Source: Bradyrhizobium canariense (GTDB taxonomy: Bacteria > Pseudomonadota > Alphaproteobacteria > Rhizobiales > Xanthobacteraceae). Taken from it: DNA of 64,000 nt. Location: positions 62,001-126,000 of the forward strand of contig NZ_JAFCKJ010000017.1 in assembly GCF_018130465.1 (NCBI RefSeq), in the 5' to 3' direction. Below, piece after piece: positions 50,091 to 60,060 of the stretch (position 1 is its first letter; each line of letters begins with the position of its first letter). The position numbers and the translations under genes are program-made. The notes below the pieces were generated by a model. It did not search any database, was not told the origin of the DNA, and saw only the letters and a list, made by a program, of their open reading frames with translations.

Positions 50091-51200
50091 GTGCTCGACA
50101 AATCAGCCCCCACCTCCTCCGTTCGCACCTCCGGCCCGCTCGCGGGCTTCCGCATCGTCGAATTCGCCGGCATCGGACCCGGCCCGTTCGCCTGCATGAT
50201 GCTGGCCGACATGGGCGCCGATGTCGTCACGCTCGATCGGGTCGGCGCCAAGAAGAGCATGAAGTCGGTCGCAGGCCGCGGCCGCAAGGTGGTCGAGCTC
50301 GACCTCAAGGACAAGGCGGCGATCGCGGAGGTGCTCGACCTGCTTGCGAATGCCGACGCGCTGGTCGAGGGTTTCCGTCCGGGCGTGATGGAGCGGCTGG
50401 GCCTCGGGCCTGATGTGGTGCTCGCACGCAATCCAAAGCTGGTCTACGGCCGCATGACCGGCTGGGGCCAGCAAGGCCCGCTCGCCAATGCCGCCGGCCA
50501 CGACATCAACTACATCTCCATCACCGGCGCGCTCGCCGCGATCGGCACGAAGGAAGCGCCGGTGCCGCCGCTCAACCTGGTCGGCGATTTCGGCGGCGGC
50601 GCACTCTATCTCGTCGTCGGCGTGCTTGCGGCACTGCTGGAGGCCTCGAGGTCAGGCAAGGGTCAGGTCGTCGATGCCGCGATGTGCGACGGCGCGGCAT
50701 CGCTGATGTCGTTCTTCTTCGACATGACCACGATCGGCCGCTGGACCGAAGGCCGCAACCAGAACTTCCTCGACGGCGGCGCGCATTTCTACGGCGTCTA
50801 CGAATGCGCCTGCGGCCATTTCGTCTCGATCGGCTCGATCGAGCCGCAGTTCTACGCGCTGCTGCGCGAGCACGCCGGCCTGACCGACGCCGATTTCGAT
50901 GCGCAGATGGACCGCAAGGCCTGGCCCGCGCTGAAGGAAAAACTGAAGACGGTGTTCAAGAGCAAGACGCGCGAGGACTGGTGCAAGATCATGGAAGGCA
51001 CCGACATCTGCTTCGCGCCGGTGCTGACCATGTCGGAAGCGACCGAGCATCCGCACATGGTCGCGCGGCAGGTGTTTGTGGAGCGCCACGGCGTGAAACA
51101 GCCCGGGCCGGCGCCGCGATTCTCGCGTACGCCGTCGGCCGTGCGGGAACCGGAGGGCGCGGAGATCGGGGCGGTGACGAAGGCGTGGGCGGGGCGTTAA
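50091..51200 (+). CDS. CaiB/BaiF family CoA-transferase (alpha-methylacyl-CoA racemase-like)
   Basis: The protein has 369 residues from GTG 50091, which has GAGGAAA nine bases before it; an ATG-initiated frame from 50034 is open but its N-terminus is unlike the family. '[20 protein letters not shown]' is the usual start, '[20 protein letters not shown]' and '[20 protein letters not shown]' (with the catalytic Asp and adjacent His) follow. Relatives either epimerise 2-methylacyl-CoA or transfer CoA between acids. The length and motifs favour the racemase branch. It is separated from the hydroxylase operon by a terminator. Confidence 0.9.
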   Translation: MLDKSAPTSSVRTSGPLAGFRIVEFAGIGPGPFACMMLADMGADVVTLDRVGAKKSMKSVAGRGRKVVELDLKDKAAIAEVLDLLANADALVEGFRPGVMERLGLGPDVVLARNPKLVYGRMTGWGQQGPLANAAGHDINYISITGALAAIGTKEAPVPPLNLVGDFGGGALYLVVGVLAALLEASRSGKGQVVDAAMCDGAASLMSFFFDMTTIGRWTEGRNQNFLDGGAHFYGVYECACGHFVSIGSIEPQFYALLREHAGLTDADFDAQMDRKAWPALKEKLKTVFKSKTREDWCKIMEGTDICFAPVLTMSEATEHPHMVARQVFVERHGVKQPGPAPRFSRTPSAVREPEGAEIGAVTKAWAGR

Positions 51201-51228
51201 GATCTTCGCTGTCGCATCACACTCCGCC

Positions 51229-51350
51229 GTCGTCCCGGCGCAGGCCGGGACCCATAACCATAGGACATCGTGGTTACGGGGACTCGGAGCTATCGTTGTC
51301 GCGCCAAACTTCTCCCAGGGGGTATGGGTCCCGGCCTTCGCCGGGACGAC
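51229..51350. repeat. REP-type inverted repeat, second copy
   Basis: The left arm GTCGTCCCGGCGCAGGCC... to CCCATA and the right arm TATGGGTCCCGGCC... to GGGACGAC are near-perfect complements of each other and of the arms at 43622. It lies between the convergent CaiB/BaiF and hppD genes. Confidence 0.85.
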
Positions 51351-51386
51351 ACCTGTGGGGTGGCAGTAGCTCGTGCCAAACGCGAC

Positions 51387-52505
<1,119 letters not shown>

Positions 52506-52626
52506 GGTGCTCTCCCAAATTGCTGCTGCCATGAACTATCCTTCATGGCGCCTGCAATGAGCGTGCAAATAGGACGTCATTTGGCTATCTTGCGCACGAT
52601 CTGTGCACAGAACGGGACAATTGCGC

Positions 52627-53106
52627 ATGACTTTGGTGGATGCCTTCGACCTCAAGATCCTGGGCGCGCTCCAGGACGACGGCCGCCTCACCAACCAGGA
52701 ACTGGCCGACATCGCAGGGCTCTCGGCCTCGCAATGCTCGCGCCGGCGGATGCGGCTGGAGGAGGAGAAGGTGATATCGGGCTACCACGCCGATCTCTCC
52801 AGCGAGGCGCTGGGCTTCGGCGTGATCGCCTTCATCCAGGTGACGCTGGCGACCCACTCACCGGACAATTCGAAACGCTTCCGAACGCTGGTCAATCGAA
52901 TCGACGAGATCCAGGAGGCCTATTCGCTCACGGGCGACGCCGACTATGTGCTGAAAGCCGTGCTGCGCGACCTGAAGGGTCTCTCCAATCTCGTCAACGA
53001 CGTGCTGATGCCGCACCAGAGTGTGGCGCATGTGCGCTCTTCGATCGTGCTCGACAGGCTGAAGGAAAGCACGCGGCTGCCGCTGAAGGAGCTGAAGGCT
53101 GGCTGA
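52627..53106 (+). CDS. Lrp/AsnC-family transcriptional regulator
   Basis: The protein has 159 residues from ATG 52627. The N-terminal HTH is at ~5-55 ('DLKILGALQDDGRLTNQELA', 'GLSASQCSRRRMRLEEE'). The C-terminal RAM ligand-binding domain contains 'GVIAFIQVTLATHSPDNSKR' and 'AYSLTGDADYVLKAVLRDLK'. Lrp/AsnC proteins often control the divergent neighbour in response to an amino acid; here that is hppD, so tyrosine or a tyrosine breakdown product is a reasonable effector, by inference. Confidence 0.94.
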   Translation: MTLVDAFDLKILGALQDDGRLTNQELADIAGLSASQCSRRRMRLEEEKVISGYHADLSSEALGFGVIAFIQVTLATHSPDNSKRFRTLVNRIDEIQEAYSLTGDADYVLKAVLRDLKGLSNLVNDVLMPHQSVAHVRSSIVLDRLKESTRLPLKELKAG

Positions 53107-53180
53107 AATCGAGGGAACTACGGCATTCGCGCTCCACGTCCGATCTGCGATGATCCCGGCCAATCTGCGGAAACTCAGCC

Positions 53181-53492
53181 ATGGCCCTCCAGCTTCGACC
53201 GAACTGTGAATATTGCGACCGCGACCTGCCGCCGAACGCGGCGGATGCGCGGATCTGCTCCTATGAATGCACGTTCTGTGCGGACTGCGTGGAGACGAAA
53301 CTATCCAACGTCTGCCCGAACTGCGGCGGCGGTTTTGCGCCGCGCCCAATAAGGCCAACGCGGGAATGGCGACCGGGCGTGTGCACGATCAAGCAGGCGC
53401 CGTCGGACAAGCGGGTGCATCTGAAGTACGGCCTGGAGGACGTCGCGGCGCATTGCGCAAGAATACGCGACGTACCGCCGGAGAAGAGGTGA
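53181..53492 (+). CDS. DUF1272 family zinc-ribbon-like protein
   Basis: The protein has 103 residues. Cysteines are spaced as in DUF1272: 'NCEYCDRDLP', 'CSYECTFCADCVE' and 'VCPNCGGGFAPRP', enough to bind two zinc ions. The last ~40 residues are less conserved and may be unstructured. DUF1272 proteins are small cytosolic proteins of unknown role. It follows the Lrp gene by 74 bp on the same strand. Confidence 0.92.
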   Translation: MALQLRPNCEYCDRDLPPNAADARICSYECTFCADCVETKLSNVCPNCGGGFAPRPIRPTREWRPGVCTIKQAPSDKRVHLKYGLEDVAAHCARIRDVPPEKR

Positions 53493-53502
53493 ACTGCCTC
53501 TC

Positions 53503-53593
53503 CGCCGTCATTGCGAGCGAAGCGAAGCAATCCAGACTGTCTCCGAGGAAGCAGTCTGGATTGCTTCGTCGCAAGGGCTCCTCGCAATGACGG
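53503..53593. repeat. REP-type element, GTCATTGCGAGCGAAGCGAAGCAATCC family
   Basis: Nested inverted repeats: CCGTCATTGCGAG pairs with CTCGCAATGACGG at the ends, and CAATCCAGACTG pairs with CAGTCTGGATTG inside. This is another dispersed bradyrhizobial repeat class, placed between the convergent DUF1272 and fahA genes. Confidence 0.85.
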
Positions 53594-53615
53594 AGAATGC
53601 AGAGAGAGCTCGGCC

Positions 53616-54887
53616 CTACTCCGCCGGCAAAATCGTCCCCTCGACCTCGCCAAAGCCGACGCGATAGCTGCTGCCCTGGCACCAGCCGCGCATGACGAGG
53701 CTGTCGCCGTCTTCCAGGAACGACCGCTTGATGCCGCCGGGCAATTCCACCGGCTCGGTGCCGTTCCAGCTGATCTCCAGCAGGCTGCCGCGCTGGTTCT
53801 TCTCCGGGCCGGAGATCGTACCGCTCCCCAAGAGATCTCCGACATTCATGGCGCAGCCGGAGGAGGCGTGGTGCATCAGCTGCTGCACCGACGACCAGTA
53901 CATGTACCTGAAATTGGTGCGGCTGATACCGGCAGGCGCGTTGGCTCCGGCGGCGCGCAAGGAGACGTCGAGTTCGAGATCGTAGTTCTGCGGCTTGCCC
54001 TGCCTGAGGTAATCGAGCGGCACCGGCTCCTGCTCCGGCCCTTTCAGCCGAAACGGCTCCAGCGCCTCACGCGTCACCACCCACGGACTGATCGAGGTCG
54101 CAAACGCCTTGGCGAGGAACGGGCCAAGCGGCACATACTCCCATTGCTGGATGTCGCGCGCGCTCCAGTCGTTGAGCAGCACGAAGCCGAAGATCATCTC
54201 CTCGGCCTGTTGCTCCGTGAGCATGCCACCCATCGGCGAGGGCTGCCCGACCACGACGCCCATCTCCAGCTCGAAATCGAGCCGCTTGCAGGGCGCAAAG
54301 CTCGGCACCTCGACATTGGGCGGCTTCAGCTGCCCGCGCGGCCGCTTCACCTTGGTGCCCGACACCACGACCGTGGACGCGCGGCCGTTATAGCCGATCG
54401 GCATGTGCAGCCAGTTCGGCTGCAGCGCATTGTCCTTGCCGCGGAACATGACACCGACATTGGTGGCGTGCTCTTTCGACGAATAGAAATCGGTGTAGCC
54501 GGAGACCGCGAAAGGCAGATGCAGGTTCGCGTCCCGCATCGGGACCAAAGCCTGCTTGCGCAGCTCCTCGTTGTCGCGCAGCTCTGGATGATCGTGGCGC
54601 AACAGCTCGCTGATCCGCGCCCGCGTCTTCGCCCAGATCTTTGGCCCCAGCGCCATGAAGGGATTGAGCGACGGCGTCGCGAACACACCGAGCGGCCCGA
54701 CATCGAGCCGGGAATCCTGCTCGAGCTCCCAGAGATCGAGCACGTAATTGCCGATCGCCACGCCGACACGCGGCGTCGGATTGGCCGCGGTCGAGAACAC
54801 GCCGTAAGGCAGGTTCTGGATCGGGAAGTCGGAGGCGAGATCGACGTCGATGAAGGAGCGGAGGCTGGGGTCGTTGGGGTGGGACAC
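53616..54887 (-). CDS. fahA: Fumarylacetoacetase
   Basis: The protein has 423 residues from GTG 54887, with GGAG six bases before it. The N-terminal FAA domain ('LPYGVFSTAANPTPRVGVAI') and the C-terminal hydrolase domain are present; 'FELEMGVVVGQPSPMGGML' and 'LLNDWSARDIQQWEYVPLGP' carry metal and catalytic residues, and 'GSGTISGPEKNQRGSLLEIS' is a family signature. It cleaves fumarylacetoacetate to fumarate and acetoacetate, the last step of tyrosine breakdown. A start further upstream would read into the REP element and is rejected. It is last in the operon. Confidence 0.96.
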   Translation of the reverse strand: MSHPNDPSLRSFIDVDLASDFPIQNLPYGVFSTAANPTPRVGVAIGNYVLDLWELEQDSRLDVGPLGVFATPSLNPFMALGPKIWAKTRARISELLRHDHPELRDNEELRKQALVPMRDANLHLPFAVSGYTDFYSSKEHATNVGVMFRGKDNALQPNWLHMPIGYNGRASTVVVSGTKVKRPRGQLKPPNVEVPSFAPCKRLDFELEMGVVVGQPSPMGGMLTEQQAEEMIFGFVLLNDWSARDIQQWEYVPLGPFLAKAFATSISPWVVTREALEPFRLKGPEQEPVPLDYLRQGKPQNYDLELDVSLRAAGANAPAGISRTNFRYMYWSSVQQLMHHASSGCAMNVGDLLGSGTISGPEKNQRGSLLEISWNGTEPVELPGGIKRSFLEDGDSLVMRGWCQGSSYRVGFGEVEGTILPAE

Positions 54888-54908
54888 GGGATTCTCCGAG
54901 CTCGAGAC

Positions 54909-55024
54909 CGTCATGGCCGGGCTTGTCCCGGCCATCCACGATCTTTCTTCTGCACTTCAACACGTGGATGCCCGGGACATCTAGCGCGAAGGCGCGCTTC
55001 GCGCTTCTGCCCGGGCATGACGAC
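54909..55024. repeat. REP-type element, CGTCATGGCCGGGCTTGTCCCGGCC family
   Basis: CGTCATGGCCGGG near the left end pairs loosely with CCCGGGCATGACG at the right end, and CCATCCACG pairs with CGTGGATG. It lies in the 155-bp gap between hmgA and fahA inside one operon, where its hairpins could alter the relative message levels of the two genes. Confidence 0.8.
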
Positions 55025-55042
55025 TGAGTAGGTGGCGTGGAG

Positions 55043-56389
55043 CTACGGCCGGTTCGGGTCGAACCGCTTCTCCAGTCCCTTCCAGCAATCCGCGTAGTCG
55101 TCCTGCAACGTCGCAGAATTCGCGGCGTGCGCGGTGACGCGCTGCGCGTAGCGGGTCTCGAACATGAAGGCCATGGTGCCGGTCAGCTTGACCGGCTTCA
55201 GCTCACCGTTGCTGGCGTGCTCGAAGGCATCGCGATCGGGGCCGTGTGGCAGCATGCAATTGTGCAGGCTCATGCCGCCCGGCACGAAACCTTGCGGCTT
55301 GGCGTCGTAGACGCCGTAGATCAGGCCCATGAACTCGCTCATGATGTTCATGTGATACCAGGGCGGGCGGAAGGTGTTGTCGGCGACCATCCAACGTTCA
55401 GGGAAGATCACGAAATCGATATTCGCCGTGCCCGCGGTCTCCGACGGCGAGGTCAGCACGGTGAAGATCGAGGGATCGGGATGATCGAAGCCGATCGCGC
55501 CGACCGGCGAGAAGGCGCGCAGATCATATTTGTACGGCGCGTAATTGCCGTGCCAGGCGACGACGTCGATCGGCGAGTGGGCGAGCTGCGTCTTGAACAA
55601 CGACCCGCCCCATTTCACGAACAACTCGGTCGGTGTGTCCTTGTCCTCGTAGTGAGCGACCGGCGTCAGGAAGTCGCGGGCATTGGCGAGGCAATTGGCG
55701 CCGATCGGCCCGCGCTCCGGCAGAGTGAAGGCGCCGCCGTAGTTCTCGCAGAGATAGCCGCGCGCCGGTCCGCTCGGAATCTCCACCCTAAACTTGACGC
55801 CGCGTGGGATCACCACGATCTCGCCGGGCTCGGCGTCGATTCGGCCGAACTCGGTGACGATGCGAAGATTGCCCTGCTGCAGCACGAACATCAGCTCGCC
55901 GTCGGCATTGTAGAAGTGCTGGTCCACCATCGACTTGGTGATGAGATAGACATGGGCGGCCATGCCGGCCTGGGTGTTGACGTCGCCGGCGGTGGTCATG
56001 GTCTGCACGCCCTGGAGGAAAGTCATGTCCTCCTTCGGGATCGGCGCCGGATCCCAGCGCAACTGCGCGATCGGCAGATCGTGTTCATGGCACGGTGCCG
56101 AACGCCACAGGCCGTCGCCGGCCTTCTCGAAACGGCCCGAATGTTTCACCGACGGGCGAATGCGATAGAGCCATGAGCGCTCATTGCTGCCGCGCGGCGC
56201 CGTGAAAGGAGAGCCGGAGAGCTGCTCGGCATAGAGGCCATAGGCGCAACGCTGCGGCGAATTGCGCCCGATCGGCAGCGCGCCCGGCAGCGCCTCGGTC
56301 TCAAAGCTGTTGCCGAAGCCGGACATATAGCCCGGCGTGACCTGGGCCGTGCTGCGAATGATCTGATCGGGCGAGGTATTGATGTTCAT
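55043..56389 (-). CDS. hmgA: Homogentisate 1,2-dioxygenase
   Basis: The protein has 448 residues from ATG 56389 (GGAGG before it, inside the end of the MBL gene). Family landmarks are '[20 protein letters not shown]', '[10 protein letters not shown]', '[12 protein letters not shown]'-like central barrel and '[16 protein letters not shown]', where the His and Glu are iron ligands. It opens homogentisate to maleylacetoacetate. The stop of the MBL gene is two bases upstream, so translation is coupled. A maleylacetoacetate isomerase gene is not in the window. Confidence 0.96.
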   Translation of the reverse strand: MNINTSPDQIIRSTAQVTPGYMSGFGNSFETEALPGALPIGRNSPQRCAYGLYAEQLSGSPFTAPRGSNERSWLYRIRPSVKHSGRFEKAGDGLWRSAPCHEHDLPIAQLRWDPAPIPKEDMTFLQGVQTMTTAGDVNTQAGMAAHVYLITKSMVDQHFYNADGELMFVLQQGNLRIVTEFGRIDAEPGEIVVIPRGVKFRVEIPSGPARGYLCENYGGAFTLPERGPIGANCLANARDFLTPVAHYEDKDTPTELFVKWGGSLFKTQLAHSPIDVVAWHGNYAPYKYDLRAFSPVGAIGFDHPDPSIFTVLTSPSETAGTANIDFVIFPERWMVADNTFRPPWYHMNIMSEFMGLIYGVYDAKPQGFVPGGMSLHNCMLPHGPDRDAFEHASNGELKPVKLTGTMAFMFETRYAQRVTAHAANSATLQDDYADCWKGLEKRFDPNRP

Positions 56390-56391
56390 GA

Positions 56392-57348
56392 CTATCCTCC
56401 TCCTTGCAGGGCGGCCCACATCTCCTGGTCGCGTTTGTCAGTCCAGATCACGGGGTCGTCGATCCCCGACGCCTCGTCATAGGCGCGCGACACGTTGAAC
56501 GGCAGACAGTGCTCGTAGATGGCGAAGCTTTGGAATTTGGGATCCATGACCTCGCGCGTCGCGGCCATCGATTCCTTCAGCGTGCGGCCCTTGGCGACCG
56601 AGATTTCAGCGGCGCCATAGAGCGAGGTAACGAAGTCGCGTGTCATCGCGATGGCTTCGCGCACCGTGGCGACACCCTTCAGCGCATCGCCGCGGCCCGG
56701 CGCGATCGCCTTGGGATTGAAGTTGCGGATTTCGTTCAGCGTCAGCGGCCATTCGCGCAAGTGCGCGTCGCCGCAATAGCAGGCCGAGTGGTATTCGATC
56801 AGGTCACCGGAGAACATCACCTCGGCATCGGGCACCCAGGCGACGATGTCGCCCGAGGTGTGGCCGGCGCCAAGCTGCATCAGGCGCACCTCGCGCTTGC
56901 CGAGATAGATCGACATCTCGCCTTCGAAGGTCAGCGTCGGCCAGGTCAGGCCGGGAATGCTCGATGCGTCCTGGAACAGCCGCGGGAAGCGGCCATACTC
57001 GGAATCCCAATCCTGCTGGCCACGCTCCTCGATCAGGCGATAGGTCTCCTGCGAGGCGACGATGCCTTGCGCCTTGTAGGCGGAGGCACCGAGCACACGC
57101 ACGGCGTGATAATGCGACAGCACAACATATTTGAGCGGCTTGTCGGTGACGGTACGGACGCGCTCGATCACCTTGCCCGCCATCGCCGGCGTCGACTGCG
57201 CGTCGAACACCAGGCAGCCGTCGTCGCCGACGATGATCGCGGTGTTCGGATCGCCCTCCGCGGTGAAGGCGTAGAGATCGGTGCCAATCTCGGAGAAGGT
57301 GATCTTCTTCTCGGCGAGATCGCCGGTGGATGCGAAGTTCTTCGCCAT
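56392..57348 (-). CDS. MBL-fold protein with altered metal-binding motif
   Basis: The protein has 318 residues with a metallo-beta-lactamase fold. The first metal motif normally reads HxHxDH; here residues 79-84 are HYHAVR, so the Asp and second-site His are missing. '[16 protein letters not shown]' and '[11 protein letters not shown]' keep the later His and Asp ligands. It may bind one metal only or have lost hydrolase activity. It stands between DUF2783 and hmgA in the homogentisate operon, which argues for a role in that pathway or in an upstream aromatic compound's breakdown. Confidence 0.85.
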   Translation of the reverse strand: MAKNFASTGDLAEKKITFSEIGTDLYAFTAEGDPNTAIIVGDDGCLVFDAQSTPAMAGKVIERVRTVTDKPLKYVVLSHYHAVRVLGASAYKAQGIVASQETYRLIEERGQQDWDSEYGRFPRLFQDASSIPGLTWPTLTFEGEMSIYLGKREVRLMQLGAGHTSGDIVAWVPDAEVMFSGDLIEYHSACYCGDAHLREWPLTLNEIRNFNPKAIAPGRGDALKGVATVREAIAMTRDFVTSLYGAAEISVAKGRTLKESMAATREVMDPKFQSFAIYEHCLPFNVSRAYDEASGIDDPVIWTDKRDQEMWAALQGGG

Positions 57349-57372
57349 CAGTTCATCCTCAAGTCTTTGGGG

Positions 57373-57615
57373 TTATTGTTGTTGCTGTTGCTGTTGCTGT
57401 CGCTGTTGCTGCTGCTGGCCGTCGATCATGCGCCGCTTGGCGAGGACGATCGCGTCCCGCAGCACGTCGATATCACCGATATGGTTGGCGAGGATCAGCA
57501 CCAGCGCCGCGTCGAAGTCGGCGCTTTGCTCGTCGGTGAAGCCACGATGCGCCTCGACGATGGCGCGAAAGGCGTCGTCAGGCCGCGCGAAATTGGAGCT
57601 GGTTGAGAGCGGCAT
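57373..57615 (-). CDS. DUF2783 family protein with C-terminal polyglutamine tail
   Basis: The protein has 80 residues from ATG 57615 (GAGGA before it). The DUF2783 core is 'ARPDDAFRAIVEAHRGFTDE' and 'FDAALVLILANHIGDIDVLR'. The last 14 residues are five glutamines, an arginine and eight glutamines, coded by a CAG/CAA trinucleotide run at 57376-57417, likely to vary in length by slippage. The small domain usually accompanies a flavin monooxygenase, as here (13 bp downstream of that gene), suggesting a subunit or chaperone. Confidence 0.88.
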   Translation of the reverse strand: MPLSTSSNFARPDDAFRAIVEAHRGFTDEQSADFDAALVLILANHIGDIDVLRDAIVLAKRRMIDGQQQQQRQQQQQQQQ

Positions 57616-57628
57616 GCTAATCCTCAAT

Positions 57629-59269
57629 TCAAGCCAATCTTCGATTCAAGCCTTGCGCCCGCGACAGCGCGGCCGCGATCGCCTCGCGCGTCGGATGGCG
57701 AAAGCGCGCCGCAACATAGCCATCGGGCCTGAGCAGATAGGCTGAATCAGGCTCGGCGCCATAGCGCTTTGCGACAAGGCCTGAGGGATCGGCAAGCCCG
57801 CCCTCACCGCCGATGCGAATATCCTTCACGCCTTCGGGCGCATCGATCGCCGCGCCATTGCTGAACGACAGCAAGGTGAAGTCCGTTCCATCCTTGCGGA
57901 ACGCATCCGTCAAATAGGCTTGCTCGCCCGCGCGCGTCGCAACGGGGGCGTCGAGCATCGAACAACCGGGGAGCGGTCCACCGCGCCACGCATCCGCATC
58001 GGGCGATGACAGCGGCGAGTCATAGCTGCACGGCACCGAGAGCCGCCCGCCATTGACCATGCGCTTGCCGAACTCCGTTTCCTTGGCCAGCGACAGCACT
58101 GCCTTGCGCAGCCGCGCTTCCTGATGCGAGTTCGGTGCCATGAAATCGGTCGAGCGGGTGGATTCGCGGATGTTCTCGTCGGCAGCCAGACTGCGCTCGA
58201 CATGATAACTCTCGAGCAGGCTCGCGGGTGAAGCGCCGCGCAGCACGCGGTCGAGCTTCCACGAGAGGTTTTCGGCGTCCTCGAGTCCCGAATTGGCGCC
58301 GCGCGCGCCGAAGGGCGAGACTTGGTGCGCGGAATCTCCCGCGAAGATCACGCGGCCATGGACGAAGCGGTCCATCCGCCGGCACTGGAATTTGTAGAGC
58401 GAGATCCACTCGAACTCGAACTTGTCATGGCCGAGCATGCGCGCAATCCGCGGCCGCACGTTCTCGGGCTTCTTCTCGACGATGGGGTCGGCATAGCGAT
58501 TGAGCTGGAGGTCGATGCGCCAGACATCGTCCGGTTGCCGGTGCAACAGGGCCGAACGCCCCGCATGAAACGGCGGATCGAACCAGAACCAGCGCTCGGT
58601 CGGGAATTCCGCGGTCATCTTGACGTCGGCGATCAGGAACTGGTCCTCGAATACCTGTCCCGCGAAGTCGGCGCCGACCATTTGCCGCAGCGAGGAGCGC
58701 GCGCCGTCGCAGGCGACGACATATTGCGCGTGCAGGCGATAGGCGCCCTCCGGCGTCTCGATCGTCAGCGCGACGGAATCGTTGCGGCTCTCCAGCGCCG
58801 TCACCTTGTTGCGCCAGCGCAGGTTGATCTCGGGCAGATCGCTGATGCGGTCGACCAGATAGGCTTCGGCGTAATACTGCTGGAGATTGATGAAGGCCGG
58901 CCGTTTGTGACCGTCGTCCGGCAGCAGATTGAACTGGTAGAGCTGCTGCTCGCCGTGGAAGATGCGGCCGACGCTCCAGACCACGCCCTTGTCGACCATG
59001 CGGTCGCCGACGCCGAGCCGGTCCCAATATTCCAGCGAACGTTTCGAGAAGCAGATCGCGCGGGAGCCCTCTCCGATGCGGTCTGCGTCATCCAGAAGGA
59101 CGACGCGCTGGCCGCGCTGGGCAAGGTCGATTGCCAGCGACAGCCCGACCGGGCCCGCGCCGACGACCACCACTGGATGCTCGGCCGTGCTCTGGCCGGG
59201 ACGATCCTGATCGGGGTGGCGGCGATAGCCGAACTGGGTTTTGGCCTGATGCGTATCGGCCTTCGCCAT
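57629..59269 (-). CDS. FAD-dependent aromatic monooxygenase (MhpA/PobA type)
   Basis: The protein has 546 residues and is a group A flavoprotein hydroxylase. 'VVVVGAGPVGLSLAIDLAQR' is the FAD dinucleotide motif (~30-50), 'VACDGARSSLRQ' the DG motif, and 'RVIFAGDSAHQVSPFGARGA' the GD motif that contacts the ribityl chain. A C-terminal thioredoxin-like part extends from ~430. It heads the operon with DUF2783, the MBL-like protein, hmgA and fahA, so it probably hydroxylates a phenolic acid to homogentisate or a precursor. It diverges from a marR gene. Confidence 0.92.
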   Translation of the reverse strand: MAKADTHQAKTQFGYRRHPDQDRPGQSTAEHPVVVVGAGPVGLSLAIDLAQRGQRVVLLDDADRIGEGSRAICFSKRSLEYWDRLGVGDRMVDKGVVWSVGRIFHGEQQLYQFNLLPDDGHKRPAFINLQQYYAEAYLVDRISDLPEINLRWRNKVTALESRNDSVALTIETPEGAYRLHAQYVVACDGARSSLRQMVGADFAGQVFEDQFLIADVKMTAEFPTERWFWFDPPFHAGRSALLHRQPDDVWRIDLQLNRYADPIVEKKPENVRPRIARMLGHDKFEFEWISLYKFQCRRMDRFVHGRVIFAGDSAHQVSPFGARGANSGLEDAENLSWKLDRVLRGASPASLLESYHVERSLAADENIRESTRSTDFMAPNSHQEARLRKAVLSLAKETEFGKRMVNGGRLSVPCSYDSPLSSPDADAWRGGPLPGCSMLDAPVATRAGEQAYLTDAFRKDGTDFTLLSFSNGAAIDAPEGVKDIRIGGEGGLADPSGLVAKRYGAEPDSAYLLRPDGYVAARFRHPTREAIAAALSRAQGLNRRLA

Positions 59270-59379
59270 GCGCTAACCTCGGCTCTGGTCAGGAGGGGCC
59301 TGATCTGCTAGATAGTCTCACGTGCAACTATTTTGGACCGGAGCCGGCCGGCCGTCAACCGGAATTCGGAGCGCTCTCC

Positions 59380-59922
59380 TTGGCGAGGACATCCAGCGAC
59401 ATCGCGCTGAAGACACGCGAGGCCGATGAGGCTTCACCGCGGCCAAAAACACGGCTCGACCTGTTCAAGTTCGTGCCGTTCCGCCTCAACCGGCTCGCGG
59501 CGGAAGTCAGCGCCGCGCTTTCGGTCGAATATCAGGAACGTCACGGCCTCGACATCCCGGCCTGGCGCGTGATCGCGACGCTCGGCTTCCGCAACGATGC
59601 CTGCAGCGCGCAGTACGTCGCGCAATGCACCCGCACCCACAAGTCCACCATCAGCCGCGCGGTGACCATGTTGCTGCACCAGGCCTTGATCGAGCGCGTC
59701 GAGAACGAAGCCGACCGCCGCGAATTCCGCCTGCGACTGACAAGGAAAGGTCGCACGCTCTACGAGGAGCTGTTTCCGCAATTGCTGCGGCGGGAAGACG
59801 AGATCCTCGCCTGCCTCTCCGCACAGGAGCGCAAACAGCTATCGACGCTGCTCGGCAAGGTCGAGCAGAGCCTCGAACTGATCCAGACCAGCGAAGAGGC
59901 CGACGCCAAGCAGGCGTATTGA
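59380..59922 (+). CDS. MarR-family transcriptional regulator
   Basis: The conserved part spans about 160 residues: 'FVPFRLNRLAAEVSAALSVE', 'CTRTHKSTISRAVTMLLHQA' as the recognition helix, wing 'RREFRLRLTRKGRTLYEELF', and a C-terminal dimer helix. The start is uncertain: no ATG is near, and TTG 59380 with GGAG upstream is chosen; a longer open frame extends to 59131 but overlaps the divergent monooxygenase. It is placed 110 bp from that operon, which is the natural target, probably derepressed by a phenolic ligand. Confidence 0.85.
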   Translation: MARTSSDIALKTREADEASPRPKTRLDLFKFVPFRLNRLAAEVSAALSVEYQERHGLDIPAWRVIATLGFRNDACSAQYVAQCTRTHKSTISRAVTMLLHQALIERVENEADRREFRLRLTRKGRTLYEELFPQLLRREDEILACLSAQERKQLSTLLGKVEQSLELIQTSEEADAKQAY

Positions 59923-59930
59923 ACTCTCAC

Positions 59931-60047
59931 CCCTCATGGTGAGGAGGCGCGCAAGCGCCGTCTCGAACCATGAAGGCCCCGCTGCTGCAACATCTCCGCC
60001 TGCATCCTTCGAGACGCGCGCGAAGGGCGCGCTCCTCAGGATGAGGG
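59931..60047. repeat. Dispersed repeat, CCTCATGGTGAGGAGGCGC...CTCCTCAGGATGAGGG family
   Basis: The sequence combines 'CCTCATGGTGAGGAG', 'GTCTCGAACCATGAAGG', 'CATCCTTCGAGACG' and 'GCTCCTCAGGATGAGGG', the classic bradyrhizobial intergenic repeat with complementary end segments and internal GCGC hairpins. It lies between the convergent marR gene and the lactonase-family gene. Confidence 0.85.
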
Positions 60048-60060
60048 TCTGGCACTTACG

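Noticed and set aside
54888-54935. Upstream extension of fahA beginning 'MAGTSPAMT'
   Set aside because: That peptide is a translation of the REP element; the GTG at 54887 has a ribosome site and fits the family.
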